DNA from: Candidatus Enterococcus ferrettii
GTDB lineage: Bacteria > Bacillota > Bacilli > Lactobacillales > Enterococcaceae
Direction: 5' to 3'
NCBI RefSeq assembly: GCF_017377655.1
Contig: NZ_JAFREL010000071.1
Location: forward strand, 6,006 to 34,816
DNA length: 28,811 nucleotides
Shown one piece after another: positions 14,090-22,640 of this stretch. The translations under genes and the position numbers were made by a program. The notes below the pieces were generated by a model. The model had not been told where the DNA came from. It worked only from the letters and a program-made list of their open reading frames with translations, and made no database searches. The number at the start of each line of letters is the position of its first letter. Within the stretch, counting starts at the first letter, position 1.

Positions 14090-14832
14090 TTTGCTGCTCC
14101 TTTAGTAATAACTATTGGTCCATAGGTATCTATTTGGCTCACTACTGCGATACCGTTTTTCATCAATTCCAATAAAGCCATGAAGGTAGTAATCATTTCA
14201 TCCTTGGTATAACGTGAAAAAAGGCTATCCAATGATAGGCTTTCTTGGGTATTCATTGCTTCGATACGAGCATGTATCTGCTTCACTTTATCTTCAATCG
14301 TAACAGAATCGCTGCTGACAGTCGTTTCAATTGGTTGATTATTCTTTTTACGTTGCAAAACATCATGTAAAGCCAAGAATAAATCAATCGTGTTTAGCTG
14401 ATTGTCTGGTAAAGGAGGTAGCTCTTCTTCGTAATCAGATAAATCCATCGGTGCCTTAGTATAAAAGAGACTTCGTTCAGCCTCTTTTTCAGAAAGTACG
14501 GAAGCCGCGTATTTATATTTACGATACTCTAAAAGTTGTTGAACCAGCGCATCTCGCGGATCTTCCCCGACTTCTTCTTCGTAGTCATAGTCTAACTCTG
14601 CTTTGGGCAGCAGCATCTGACTCTTGATCGACATTAAGGTCGCGGCCATCACTAAATACTCCCCAGCCAATTCCAACTCCAAGGTTTTCATAGCGTGAAT
14701 AAAATCCATGTATTGTTCGGTTACTTTAGCAATTGGAATATCGTAAATATCCAACTCCAATTGCTTAATTAAATGCAGCAGCAGATCTAGCGGACCTTCA
14801 AAAACATCCAACTTCAAATTAATTTGTTCCAT
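14086..14832 (-). CDS. scpA: Segregation and condensation protein A
   Basis: The 248-residue kleisin begins MEQINLKLDVFEGPLDLLLHLIKQLELDIYDIPIAKVTEQYMDFI, a near-signature for ScpA. The N-terminal helices bind the Smc neck and the C-terminal winged helix (about 205-245) binds the other Smc head; the middle binds ScpB. It lies inside the operon with a 14-base overlap with the upstream RibT-like gene and a 4-base overlap with scpB. Confidence 0.96.
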   Translation of the reverse strand: MEQINLKLDVFEGPLDLLLHLIKQLELDIYDIPIAKVTEQYMDFIHAMKTLELELAGEYLVMAATLMSIKSQMLLPKAELDYDYEEEVGEDPRDALVQQLLEYRKYKYAASVLSEKEAERSLFYTKAPMDLSDYEEELPPLPDNQLNTIDLFLALHDVLQRKKNNQPIETTVSSDSVTIEDKVKQIHARIEAMNTQESLSLDSLFSRYTKDEMITTFMALLELMKNGIAVVSQIDTYGPIVITKGAAK

Positions 14833-15202
14833 CTAAATTTCCTGTCTTTCTTTTCCACTTGGCCAGATAGGCAGCGGTGGCAGTCGTTCCGATTATATGG
14901 TATTCAGGGTAATGCTCCTGCAACTGATCCAGCATCACAAAGCCCAGTCCCTCCCCTCGATAGGAAGGATTCAGACTGATGTCATGGAGAATAATCTCTT
15001 GGTTGTTCAACTGCTCAATGCCTAATACGCCCTGAACATTATTAGTCGCCTCATCGTAATAATAGCAATATAACTGATATGGCTCGCCTTCTTCATAATG
15101 CTCAATTTCTTTCAATCTCGGATGTTCTTCTTTCAAATACTTATGAAAGCTCAATAGTCCCATTGCAATTTTTCGCTGGTTTTTTCGATAATGAGTAATC
15201 AT
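14819..15202 (-). CDS. ribT: RibT-like GNAT acetyltransferase
   Basis: The 127-residue protein has the GNAT acyl-CoA-binding motif RGEGLG (82-87) after the beta-4 strand HDISLNPSY. The N-terminal IAMGLLSFH and overall length match B. subtilis RibT, which lies at the end of the riboflavin operon just before the scpA region. Here the same neighbour order is kept but no riboflavin synthesis genes are present, only ribU under an FMN switch about 2 kb away. The substrate is unknown. The gene starts 13 bases after xerD and overlaps scpA by 14 bases. Confidence 0.75.
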   Translation of the reverse strand: MITHYRKNQRKIAMGLLSFHKYLKEEHPRLKEIEHYEEGEPYQLYCYYYDEATNNVQGVLGIEQLNNQEIILHDISLNPSYRGEGLGFVMLDQLQEHYPEYHIIGTTATAAYLAKWKRKTGNLDGTN

Positions 15203-15215
15203 CTTCTTCCTCCAA

Positions 15216-16106
15216 TCAAGCTCGTGGGAAAAACTCTTTATAAACTTCAGTCATACGTCTTTTCGTAATGTGCGTATAAATTTGAGTTGTCGAGATGTCA
15301 GCATGGCCAAGCAATTCTTGAACCGTTCGCAAGTCCGCCCCATTTTCCAGCAAATGTGTTGCAAAGCTGTGGCGCAATGTGTGGGGCGTAACGTCTTTGG
15401 TAATACCGGCTTTGATGACAATTTGCTTTAAATTCTTCCAGATTCCTTGACGTGAGAGTCCTTTCCCGTGATTGTTTACAAATAAATGGGGTTCATTTTG
15501 ATTCTTCTTGGTTAATAGGGGCCGAGCTTCATTTATGTAACGCTCCAGCCAATGAATCGCATAATCACCTAACGGAACAATTCGTTCTTTATCCCCTTTA
15601 CCAATTGTCTGTAAAAGGCCCATCTCGAGGTGAATATCTCCTAACTTTAAGCCAATCAATTCACTAACCCGCAAGCCAGTAGCATACATCACTTCCAAAA
15701 TAGCACGGTCACGGATTCCTAGGGTCGTGCTAGTATCCGGCGCAGCGATTAGACGTTCCACTTCAGCCAACGACAAAGTCTGAGGCAGCTTCTGAGCCTT
15801 CTTAGGACTTTCAATGTGCTGCATAGGATCATGATCTGTATAGCGTTCTTGACGTAAGAATTGATGGAACCGACGCAAACTGGAAATCATTCTGGTGATT
15901 GTGGTGGAAGCTTTGCCTTCCTGAGAAAGTAACGCTAAAAAATCCACAACAGTGTAGCGATCGACATCCTGCCAGTTCTTGACATCCTTTTCATTCAAAA
16001 ATAGGAGATATTGTTTCAAATCTCGTTCGTAGCTGGCCCGAGTGTTTAAAGACAAGCCCCGCTCGATCGTCAAATAATGCAAATATTCTTTGATTTGTTC
16101 ATCCAT
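15216..16106 (-). CDS. xerD: Site-specific tyrosine recombinase XerD
   Basis: The 296-residue protein has the complete catalytic set: Arg146 (GLRVSEL), Lys170, His242 and Arg245 (PHTLRH), His268 (LLGHAD) and nucleophile Tyr277 (IYTH). The N-terminal SAM-like domain (about 1-100) binds the core site. Length and sequence are those of housekeeping XerD, which with XerC (or its local partner) resolves chromosome dimers at dif. The position next to fur matches Bacillus (fur-ripX). It is the first gene of xerD-ribT-scpA-scpB-rluB. The fur terminator lies just upstream, so a promoter for this operon should lie in 16107-16139, but I cannot point to one. Confidence 0.95.
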   Translation of the reverse strand: MDEQIKEYLHYLTIERGLSLNTRASYERDLKQYLLFLNEKDVKNWQDVDRYTVVDFLALLSQEGKASTTITRMISSLRRFHQFLRQERYTDHDPMQHIESPKKAQKLPQTLSLAEVERLIAAPDTSTTLGIRDRAILEVMYATGLRVSELIGLKLGDIHLEMGLLQTIGKGDKERIVPLGDYAIHWLERYINEARPLLTKKNQNEPHLFVNNHGKGLSRQGIWKNLKQIVIKAGITKDVTPHTLRHSFATHLLENGADLRTVQELLGHADISTTQIYTHITKRRMTEVYKEFFPRA

Positions 16107-16134
16107 TTCCTCACCACTTTCGCTTTATCATACC

Positions 16135-16183
16135 AAAAAGTCCCTTGAATGGATAGTCTCGTCTCACTATCTTTTCAAGGGAC
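16135..16183 (-). terminator. fur terminator, two-part hairpin
   Basis: A 10-base stem (GTCCCTTGAA with TTCAAGGGAC) encloses an inner 6-base stem (GATAGT with ACTATC) and is followed by TTTTT on the minus strand. It lies between fur and xerD. Confidence 0.88.
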
Positions 16184-16214
16184 CTGTGATGGCTGTATTT
16201 GCCGAAGTATCTAT

Positions 16215-16676
16215 TTATGAATTCTGCTCATTTTTTATTTGGCAAGCTTGGCAAATGCCATGAAAGGTTAACCGGTGATCCTTCACTTGGAAACGAAAGC
16301 GAGCTTCAACAATTTGTTCCACGTCACCTAACAAATCTTCTTCAATTTCTTCGATATTCCCACACTCTAAACACAATAAGTGGTGATGGAAATGCTCAGC
16401 ACCTTCCTTGCGTAAATCATATCGGGCTAAGCCATCATCAAAGCTAACCTTGTCCACGATATGCAGATCCGTTAAAATTTCCAAGGTGCGATAAACAGTA
16501 GCTAAGCCAATTTCCGGACTTTTCCGTTTTACAAGAAAGTAAATTTCCTCCGCAGATAAATGATCTTTCTCATTTTCCAGCAATACCAGCAAGGTAGCTT
16601 CCCGCTGAGGCGTCAACTTAAAACCAGAGTCATGCAATTGTTTTTTTGTCTTTTGTAGCGCTAACGCTGCATTCAT
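16215..16676 (-). CDS. fur: Ferric uptake regulator Fur
   Basis: The 153-residue protein has an N-terminal winged helix (about 10-85, with GLATVYRTLEIL) and a C-terminal dimerisation domain with HFHHH (95-99) and the structural zinc cysteines Cys102, Cys105, Cys142 and Cys145. The segment CGNIEEIEEDLL and the ending DHRLTFHGIC are the Fur form, unlike PerR or Zur, and the location beside xerD is that of fur in Bacillus. With Fe(II) it should repress iron uptake genes. Its own promoter carries an exact PerR-type box over the -10 (16694-16708), so it is probably under PerR or autoregulatory control. Confidence 0.92.
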   Translation of the reverse strand: MNAALALQKTKKQLHDSGFKLTPQREATLLVLLENEKDHLSAEEIYFLVKRKSPEIGLATVYRTLEILTDLHIVDKVSFDDGLARYDLRKEGAEHFHHHLLCLECGNIEEIEEDLLGDVEQIVEARFRFQVKDHRLTFHGICQACQIKNEQNS

Positions 16677-16692
16677 AGGAATACCTCACTTA

Positions 16693-16721
16693 ATTATAAT
16701 TATTATAAACTGGAATGTCAG
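16693..16721 (-). promoter_or_regulatory. fur promoter
   Basis: On the minus strand CTGACA (16716-16721), a 17-base spacer and consensus TATAAT (16693-16698) precede fur by 17 bases. Confidence 0.75.
16694..16708. promoter_or_regulatory. PerR-box-type operator over the fur -10
   Basis: TTATAATTATTATAA matches the PerR box consensus TTATAATNATTATAA at every specified position and overlaps the fur -10 hexamer. In B. subtilis, fur is a PerR target. Confidence 0.65.
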
Positions 16722-16736
16722 TTTTTATTAGTCTGA

Positions 16737-16751
16737 TAAGAATCATTATAA
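16737..16751 (-). promoter_or_regulatory. Second, weaker Fur/PerR-type box upstream of fur
   Basis: On the minus strand TTATAATGATTCTTA matches the PerR box at 12 of 14 specified bases. It lies 15 bases upstream of the fur -35 box. Confidence 0.45.
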
Positions 16752-16784
16752 TTTATCTGTGTAAGTTTCGCAAGTGATTCTCAA

Positions 16785-17636
16785 TTAGTTTTTTAACCGA
16801 ATTTCTCCAGTCTCCTGAATAATTAGTTTTTCCTTCAATAGATGACCAATTGCTCGCTTAAATTGTCCTTTACTGATGCCAAAGGTTTGCATGATTTCTT
16901 CCGGAGCCGATTTATCCCATAATGGCAGGCGATGATCGTCTTTACGCTGCAGCATGGTCAAAATCATGGCTGCATCATCATTAATTACTTCGTGAGCCCG
17001 AGGCTTCAAAGACATATTTAGAGCACCGTCGGGACGAAGACCAATTACACGGGCTTCTACAGCTTCACCGAGACGAGGTTCTAAGTAGCGTTCAGAAGGG
17101 TGGATAAAACCGATATAAAAATCTTCAGTTAGCAAGTATGACCCTGCTACTTTTAAGCGATAGATGATCCCCTTTTTGTCTTCGTTTTGCATTTCTATGG
17201 ATCCTTTGCGGCTCAAAGAATGAAAAATTGTCTCATCAGCTAAGGTTCCCCACATGCGTTCCTTTTCATCTACCCGTAACGTGATCATTAAATAGTCACC
17301 TTTTTTAGGCCAAAGCTCTTTCATTGATGGCAATTCATCCAAAGAAACTACCACATCCTTGTCAGGTAAACCAATATCGACAAAAGCTCCCAAATCTCTA
17401 CGTACATTAGTCACTTCGCCAAAAGCATAGTTACCTATACGGATTTTCGGCAGTATTGTTGTAAAAACAGCTTCTTTTTTCTGATTAATATAGCCGAAGC
17501 CTTCAATCGCATCACCAATTTTATGCTCCTGATCGGTGACTAAACGGAAGGTTACTCCATTTTTTTGGACAAAATAGGTTTCTTCATTTTCATCCATAAT
17601 CAGTGCTGTAAAAACTTGTCCGATTAATTCATTCAT
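16785..17636 (-). CDS. cvfB: CvfB-family S1-like RNA-binding protein
   Basis: The 283-residue protein has several S1-like OB folds (clearest at about 70-105, NYAFGEVTNVRRDLGAFVDIGL) and a C-terminal winged helix (about 225-283, GISKGQFKRAIGHLLKEKLI). This is the domain order of CvfB (YitL), a protein that influences virulence factor expression in Staphylococcus aureus and binds RNA. The start ATG at 17636 has AAGGAG upstream. No hairpin terminator is visible before fur, so read-through into fur is possible. Confidence 0.9.
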   Translation of the reverse strand: MNELIGQVFTALIMDENEETYFVQKNGVTFRLVTDQEHKIGDAIEGFGYINQKKEAVFTTILPKIRIGNYAFGEVTNVRRDLGAFVDIGLPDKDVVVSLDELPSMKELWPKKGDYLMITLRVDEKERMWGTLADETIFHSLSRKGSIEMQNEDKKGIIYRLKVAGSYLLTEDFYIGFIHPSERYLEPRLGEAVEARVIGLRPDGALNMSLKPRAHEVINDDAAMILTMLQRKDDHRLPLWDKSAPEEIMQTFGISKGQFKRAIGHLLKEKLIIQETGEIRLKN

Positions 17637-17692
17637 ATCTGTTCTCCTTTTTCATGCTCAGTTTTAATTCATAATTTGCTTAAGTTCACAGA

Positions 17693-17722
17693 TAAAGCCA
17701 GGGAAATCCTTCCCCGGCTTTA
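17693..17722 (-). terminator. Terminator after the zinc-ribbon gene
   Basis: TAAAGCC and GGCTTTA form a stem with an inner GGG/CCC-type pairing; the T-tract is short (TTTAT). It starts 5 bases beyond the stop codon. Confidence 0.65.
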
Positions 17723-17727
17723 CTCAT

Positions 17728-19407
17728 CTAGTTTCCGCCATTCCCCTTAAACCAACCTGTTTTACAGTTAATTGTAACGACATACATTGGCAAATCGGAC
17801 GGACTTAAATTTTTAGTTAACGACGCTTGATTGGTAGTAGCATATAAATTGTAATAGCCTTCGCCGTTCTCAATACGAGCCGGTTCTACATAATAACCGC
17901 CTTCTGTGATATATCCTCGGCTTAGACAGGTTTGTATTACCTTTTCTTTAACTCCAGGATTCCATCCCCAGGCAGCATTGCTTAAATCAGCTGTCTGGTC
18001 TGAATCAGATCCAACGATTGGTTGGTTAGGACCTCCAGAATTGGTCGTAGACTTTTGACGCTCTTGAGCAGCTTTTTCCTGCTCGGCTTTTTCTTGAGCA
18101 GCTTTTTCAGCAGCTAGCCGTTCTTCTTCAGCTTTTTTCTCTTTTTCAGTAAGAGTGTCATCTACCTTCTTCAAATCAGCTTTTTGAGTTTCCACTAATG
18201 TTTGGTTTGTTACTGCATTCAGTGCATCATTAGCTGAATTGTATTGTTCTCTGGTCACGCCTTCTAATACGCTACCGTCTTGAATTACTTGGCTAAGGGC
18301 TTTTTTAGCTTCTTCAATTTTTTCATATTGATCTTTGGCTTGTGAAATTGCCTGATTCAGCAAATCGTTGAAGCTTTGATCGCCGGTATTGACGGCCAAA
18401 TCTACCGGCTGATCCGCCTTCAATTGTAAATTGTCCGCTACTTTATCACCATCAATCGCTGGAGAAGTAAATAGTAGATTCACTTCCTGGATGCTATTCA
18501 TTTTGTCTAACAGACGTTCATAGGAAGTGTCCAACTCCTTGTAACGAGAGCTGTCCTTATGTTTAGCAATTTCTTCAGCTAACTTGCTGGTGTTTTGACC
18601 TATCTTGTCTGCTCTTATAAAAACTTGCTTGTCATCGGTATAAAACTCCTGAATCGTCTCTTCCAGCGTATCAATCTCTTTGTTTTCCTTTTTCACAGCA
18701 GCAACTCTTTGTGCTTCGGCTTCTTTCTCAGTATGATAATAGTAGCCTCCACCAATCCCCAGTAATGCTACAGCCGCTAAAGTGATGTACCATTTTTTGT
18801 GACTCTTTTTAGGCGGCTCATTGTCCCCTGAATAGGCGTTTCCACCGCCAAAATTTGGTTCTTGCGGTTTTGCTTCTGTCTCCGAAGCTTGTTCGTTTTC
18901 TTCTGAAGAGGTGTTTTCCGCCAAAACAGGTACCACCGTTTCTGGTTCAGTAGGTAAAATTTTATCGACAGTTGGGGATTCTGCAACAACTGGTTCAACA
19001 GCTTCTGACTTGATCGCTTCTTCCGAAGTTTCTAGACTTTCTGCTGCTTGCTGCCCATCAGGCTCGTTTTTTTCAGCTTCTGTTTTTTCTTCTTTGTTGG
19101 GTTCAACATCTCTTCTAGGAATGTATTCCCCTTTATGTTCGCGAATATATTGTGCCAAAATTGGATTTGTATCGTCCGCATTATCTTCGTTTTGGGTTTT
19201 CACGTTTTCTTCCAGGTCGTCTGCTTTATCCTCGGCAAACATTTCCCGAACAGATTCAACTGACAGCTGAGACAACTCAGACCATTCAATCTCATCATTT
19301 TTATCTTCAGGCAAAGTATCATCTACTGACACTAAGGAAAAACCACAATTGGGACAAGTTGCTAATCCGTCGACAGGTTCAAATCGGCAGTTAGGACATT
19401 TATGCAA
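17728..19407 (-). CDS. Zinc-ribbon, single-pass membrane protein of unknown role
   Basis: The start is placed at TTG 19407, ten bases after AAGGAG and just before the CPNC zinc ribbon; the frame continues upstream to 19479 but that part holds the promoter. The 559-residue protein has a zinc ribbon (CPNC at about 4-7 and 18-21), a long acidic low-complexity region (about 25-200), one membrane helix (about 205-224), a long coiled-coil extracellular region with a Glu/Ala/Lys-rich stretch (about 410-450), and a compact C-terminal domain (about 470-559) with aromatic residues and two cysteines. The topology resembles TcaA-type proteins (cytoplasmic zinc ribbon, external domain), but the external domain is not one I recognise. 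Monocistronic, between rpoD and cvfB. Confidence 0.75.
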   Translation of the reverse strand: MHKCPNCRFEPVDGLATCPNCGFSLVSVDDTLPEDKNDEIEWSELSQLSVESVREMFAEDKADDLEENVKTQNEDNADDTNPILAQYIREHKGEYIPRRDVEPNKEEKTEAEKNEPDGQQAAESLETSEEAIKSEAVEPVVAESPTVDKILPTEPETVVPVLAENTSSEENEQASETEAKPQEPNFGGGNAYSGDNEPPKKSHKKWYITLAAVALLGIGGGYYYHTEKEAEAQRVAAVKKENKEIDTLEETIQEFYTDDKQVFIRADKIGQNTSKLAEEIAKHKDSSRYKELDTSYERLLDKMNSIQEVNLLFTSPAIDGDKVADNLQLKADQPVDLAVNTGDQSFNDLLNQAISQAKDQYEKIEEAKKALSQVIQDGSVLEGVTREQYNSANDALNAVTNQTLVETQKADLKKVDDTLTEKEKKAEEERLAAEKAAQEKAEQEKAAQERQKSTTNSGGPNQPIVGSDSDQTADLSNAAWGWNPGVKEKVIQTCLSRGYITEGGYYVEPARIENGEGYYNLYATTNQASLTKNLSPSDLPMYVVTINCKTGWFKGNGGN

Positions 19408-19441
19408 TTGAAATCGGCTCCTTTTCTCAATCTTACGCCTT

Positions 19442-19470
19442 AATCTACCACAACTTCCCCTTAGTTCCAA
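19442..19470 (-). promoter_or_regulatory. Promoter of the zinc-ribbon gene
   Basis: On the minus strand TTGGAA (19465-19470), a 17-base spacer and TAGATT (19442-19447) fit a moderate sigma-A promoter. Its position supports the TTG start at 19407. Confidence 0.5.
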
Positions 19471-19500
19471 TAACTTCACAGCTATTTTAAATAAAAAAAT

Positions 19501-19534
19501 AAAAAAAAGCTTTTGTCAGAGTGACAAAAGCTTT
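19501..19534 (-). terminator. rpoD terminator
   Basis: A perfect 13-base stem (AAAGCTTTTGTCA with TGACAAAAGCTTT) with a 3-base loop is followed by a long T-rich tract on the minus strand. It begins 9 bases beyond the rpoD stop. Confidence 0.95.
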
Positions 19535-19543
19535 ACAAGATGC

Positions 19544-20653
19544 TTATTCCAAGAAATCCTTCAATTGTTTAGAACGTGATGGGTGGCGAAGTTTCCGTAA
19601 TGCTTTAGCTTCGATTTGACGAATACGCTCCCGTGTTACGCCAAATACTTTCCCCACTTCTTCTAAAGTACGTGTACGTCCATCGTCTAAACCAAAACGC
19701 AGACGCAAAACGTTTTCTTCTCGGTCAGTTAGAGTATCTAGAACATCTTCAAGCTGTTCCTTCAACATTTCAGAGGCTGCATGCTCAGCAGGACTGGTCG
19801 CTTCCTGGTCCTCGATGAAATCACCTAAATGAGAATCATCTTCTTCACCAATTGGTGTTTCCAATGAAACCGGTTCTTGAGCAATCTTAAGAATTTCGCG
19901 AACTTTTTCAGTTGGCAGGTCCATTTCTGCCCCGATCTCTTCCGGCGTTGGTTCACGACCTAAATCTTGCAATAATTGACGTTGTACCCGAATTAATTTA
20001 TTGATGGTTTCAACCATATGAACTGGAATACGGATAGTCCGTGCTTGGTCAGCGATCGCTCGAGTAATTGCTTGACGAATCCACCAAGTTGCATAAGTTG
20101 AAAATTTAAATCCTTTACGGTAATCGAACTTCTCTACAGCCTTCATTAATCCCATGTTACCTTCTTGGATTAAATCCAGGAATTGCATACCGCGACCAAC
20201 ATAACGTTTCGCAATACTAACTACCAAACGCAGGTTGGCTTCAGCCAAACGTTGCTTTGCCTCTTGATCTCCTTGTTCGATCAATAAAGCTAATTGAACC
20301 TCTTCTTCGGCAGTAAGCAACGGTACACGACCGATTTCCTTTAAATACATACGTACAGGGTCATTAATTTTTACACCGGTAGGGGCAGATAAATCTTCCG
20401 CTTCTGCAGCTTTGGCTGTTTTTTCATTTTGCTTTAAGCTGGCTTTAGAAGGTTCACCATTTTCGTCTACTACACTAATTCCGGCATCTTCAACCTTTTG
20501 GATCAATGCATCCATTGCCTCAGCATTCAAGGAAAAAGGTGTAGCCAATCGATTGGTTAATTCATCATACACAACTTGTCCAAGAGGTTTTTTCTCTTTA
20601 AGAAGTGCTGCTAAAGCTTTTTGGTACTCTTTGTTGTTTTTTACATCTGCCAT
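19544..20653 (-). CDS. rpoD: Housekeeping RNA polymerase sigma factor (SigA/RpoD)
   Basis: The 369-residue protein has the region 1.2 start [21 protein letters not shown] (about 97-117), region 2 with [39 protein letters not shown] (the -10 reading helix) and region 4 ending in [20 protein letters not shown] (the -35 reading helix). Region 1.1 is short, as in Firmicutes. It directs transcription from TTGACA/TATAAT promoters like those seen in this window. It follows dnaG by 22 bases and shares its promoter; the ribosome site is AAAGGGG. Confidence 0.98.
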   Translation of the reverse strand: MADVKNNKEYQKALAALLKEKKPLGQVVYDELTNRLATPFSLNAEAMDALIQKVEDAGISVVDENGEPSKASLKQNEKTAKAAEAEDLSAPTGVKINDPVRMYLKEIGRVPLLTAEEEVQLALLIEQGDQEAKQRLAEANLRLVVSIAKRYVGRGMQFLDLIQEGNMGLMKAVEKFDYRKGFKFSTYATWWIRQAITRAIADQARTIRIPVHMVETINKLIRVQRQLLQDLGREPTPEEIGAEMDLPTEKVREILKIAQEPVSLETPIGEEDDSHLGDFIEDQEATSPAEHAASEMLKEQLEDVLDTLTDREENVLRLRFGLDDGRTRTLEEVGKVFGVTRERIRQIEAKALRKLRHPSRSKQLKDFLE

Positions 20654-20675
20654 TAAATAAATGCCCCTTTCACAT

Positions 20676-22499
20676 TTAGGCTTGTTTCAAGCGTTTTGTC
20701 AATTCGATAATTTGAATCGTTAATTCCAATTCCCGCTGCTGGTTTCCCGTTTTTCTAGCTTCTAGCTGCTCTTTTTGTCGTTGCTTAATTTCATCAGCGA
20801 TACTAGATTGGGCAATCACCTGCATAAAGTCATAGATTTCACGTTCATTGCTATCTTCTGACATTTGTAAAACGGAAATATCGATAACCAATTGCTTCAT
20901 CGAGTCTTCCTTTAAATAGTTCAAAAAGTCCGCCAAAACGAACTGTCCATGAACCATCATATAACTATCTAAGTAGAGTAGCAACTCTTGATAGCGATCA
21001 TGGATAAATTGAAATTCCTGTTGCACCAGATGTTCGCGTACGCTAGTCTCATTCATTGCCCGATAGATCAGCATTCGTTCCGCCTTTTCTTGACGGGAAA
21101 GAATAGTCTTAGGCTCGGCAGTAACAGTAGTAGTCCTTTGTTGAGGGGTCTGCTGTCGGCGTTCCATACGTGAAGTTTGACGAGCCTGCCGCAACTGCTG
21201 CTTCAGGCTATCTCGAGTTAAGTTAAAGTCTTCTGCCAGCTGGCCAAGGTATAAATCCTGCTCCACTGGCGATTGAACCTTCACTAATTCTTCAACCAAG
21301 CCATTCAAATACGTGAGTCGATCGTTCTCATTGTCGAGATTCACGTCTTTTTTACGGTAGTGCATCTGAAAAACAAACGGTGTCTGACGGCCATGCTGCA
21401 ATAAATTCCGCAACTCTTCGGCGCCATATTTACGTAAATATTCATCTGGATCCATCTTTTCAGGAATAGTGACAGCTGAAAGAGATAACCGACTATGAGC
21501 ACCTAGAATTGCCAATGCACGATCAGTTGCAGCCAATCCTGCTCGGTCTCCATCATAGGCGACAACCACATGGCTGGTAATTCGTTCAATTGCCATAATT
21601 TGCTGCTCAGTCAGACTGGTTCCCATCGAGGCTATGCCAATCTTAATATCGGCCTGCCAAGCGGCTAGCACATCCATAAATCCTTCAAACAAAATGGCTT
21701 CGCCTTGCTTGCGAATCTCATTTCGAGCCTTGTCGAAGTTAAACAATACTTCACGCTTGTTGAACAATTCCGTTTCTGGCGAATTCAAGTATTTGGGCTG
21801 ATCTTCTCCCGGGAAATCTTGGGTTTGCAAAAGACGTCCGGAAAAGCCGATTGTCTTCCCACGGGAGTCATTTAATGGAAACATGACCCTCTGATAAAAT
21901 CGATCACTAAAACGTCCGTCGTCTCGCTGAATAAATAGTCCGCTGCGTGCCATAATATCTTCTGGTACCCGATCCTTACGACAAATCTGAACCAGAAAAT
22001 CTCGCTGATTAGGTGCAAAACCAATCTTGAATTCATCAATCAGCTGATCGCTTAATCCGCGTTTGTGAAGATAGGCTAAGGCTTCTTCACCCGCTTTCGT
22101 ATTTACCAAAATGTGATGATACAGATCTCGAATTTTCTCATGGAGGGAAATTAGTGGCTGCAACCGATTGGAGCTTTCTCCGGTTGGCTCAGTGGAAATT
22201 TCAACTCCTAGTGAGATCTGTTCTATGTCAGCGACTTTCTTCACTGATTCAGGAAAACTAAGTCCCTCCAACTCCTGCAAAAAAGTAAAGACATTCCCGC
22301 CTTTCCCACAACCGAAGCAATGGAAAATTTGTTTGTCTTCTACAACTGAAAATGATGGGGTTTTCTCTTCATGAAACGGACAGAGTCCCACATAATTCTT
22401 GCCTGACTTCTTCAACTGAACATACTGCCCGACGACTTCAACAATGTTCGTTCGCTCACGAACTTCATCAATTACTTCCTGAGGAATTCTTTGTGCCAA
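20676..22499 (-). CDS. dnaG: DNA primase DnaG
   Basis: The 607-residue protein has the N-terminal CHC2 zinc finger (Cys40, His43, Cys61, Cys64), the TOPRIM catalytic domain (about 260-345, with EGFMD and AYDGDRAG) and a C-terminal helicase-interaction region (about 450-607). It makes the RNA primers for DNA replication. The start is TTG 22499 with AGGTGA upstream. dnaG-rpoD is the core of the macromolecular synthesis operon; rpsU is not next to it here. The promoter at 22603-22630 and the hairpin at 22541-22580 precede it. Confidence 0.97.
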   Translation of the reverse strand: MAQRIPQEVIDEVRERTNIVEVVGQYVQLKKSGKNYVGLCPFHEEKTPSFSVVEDKQIFHCFGCGKGGNVFTFLQELEGLSFPESVKKVADIEQISLGVEISTEPTGESSNRLQPLISLHEKIRDLYHHILVNTKAGEEALAYLHKRGLSDQLIDEFKIGFAPNQRDFLVQICRKDRVPEDIMARSGLFIQRDDGRFSDRFYQRVMFPLNDSRGKTIGFSGRLLQTQDFPGEDQPKYLNSPETELFNKREVLFNFDKARNEIRKQGEAILFEGFMDVLAAWQADIKIGIASMGTSLTEQQIMAIERITSHVVVAYDGDRAGLAATDRALAILGAHSRLSLSAVTIPEKMDPDEYLRKYGAEELRNLLQHGRQTPFVFQMHYRKKDVNLDNENDRLTYLNGLVEELVKVQSPVEQDLYLGQLAEDFNLTRDSLKQQLRQARQTSRMERRQQTPQQRTTTVTAEPKTILSRQEKAERMLIYRAMNETSVREHLVQQEFQFIHDRYQELLLYLDSYMMVHGQFVLADFLNYLKEDSMKQLVIDISVLQMSEDSNEREIYDFMQVIAQSSIADEIKQRQKEQLEARKTGNQQRELELTIQIIELTKRLKQA

Positions 22500-22540
22500 T
22501 TTTTATCACCTGAGCTTTTCAAAAATACGATAACAGCTAC

Positions 22541-22580
22541 AAAAATCGCTCCAATTCATTTCTTAATCAGAGCGACTTTT
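22541..22580 (-). terminator. Hairpin with T-tract in the dnaG leader
   Basis: On the minus strand TCGCTC and GAGCGA form a 6-base stem, extended by A/T pairs past a bulge, and followed by TTTTT. It lies downstream of the dnaG promoter and upstream of the dnaG start, so it acts either as an attenuator or as terminator of the lysozyme-family gene. Confidence 0.6.
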
Positions 22581-22602
22581 AAGGCAAAATTATACAAATA
22601 TC

Positions 22603-22630
22603 AGTATAGCATATTCCCAGTATTTTTCAA
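22603..22630 (-). promoter_or_regulatory. dnaG-rpoD promoter
   Basis: On the minus strand TTGAAA (22625-22630), a 16-base spacer and TATACT (22603-22608), the latter preceded by an extended TGC. Confidence 0.7.
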
Positions 22631-22640
22631 GTTTTCAAGA

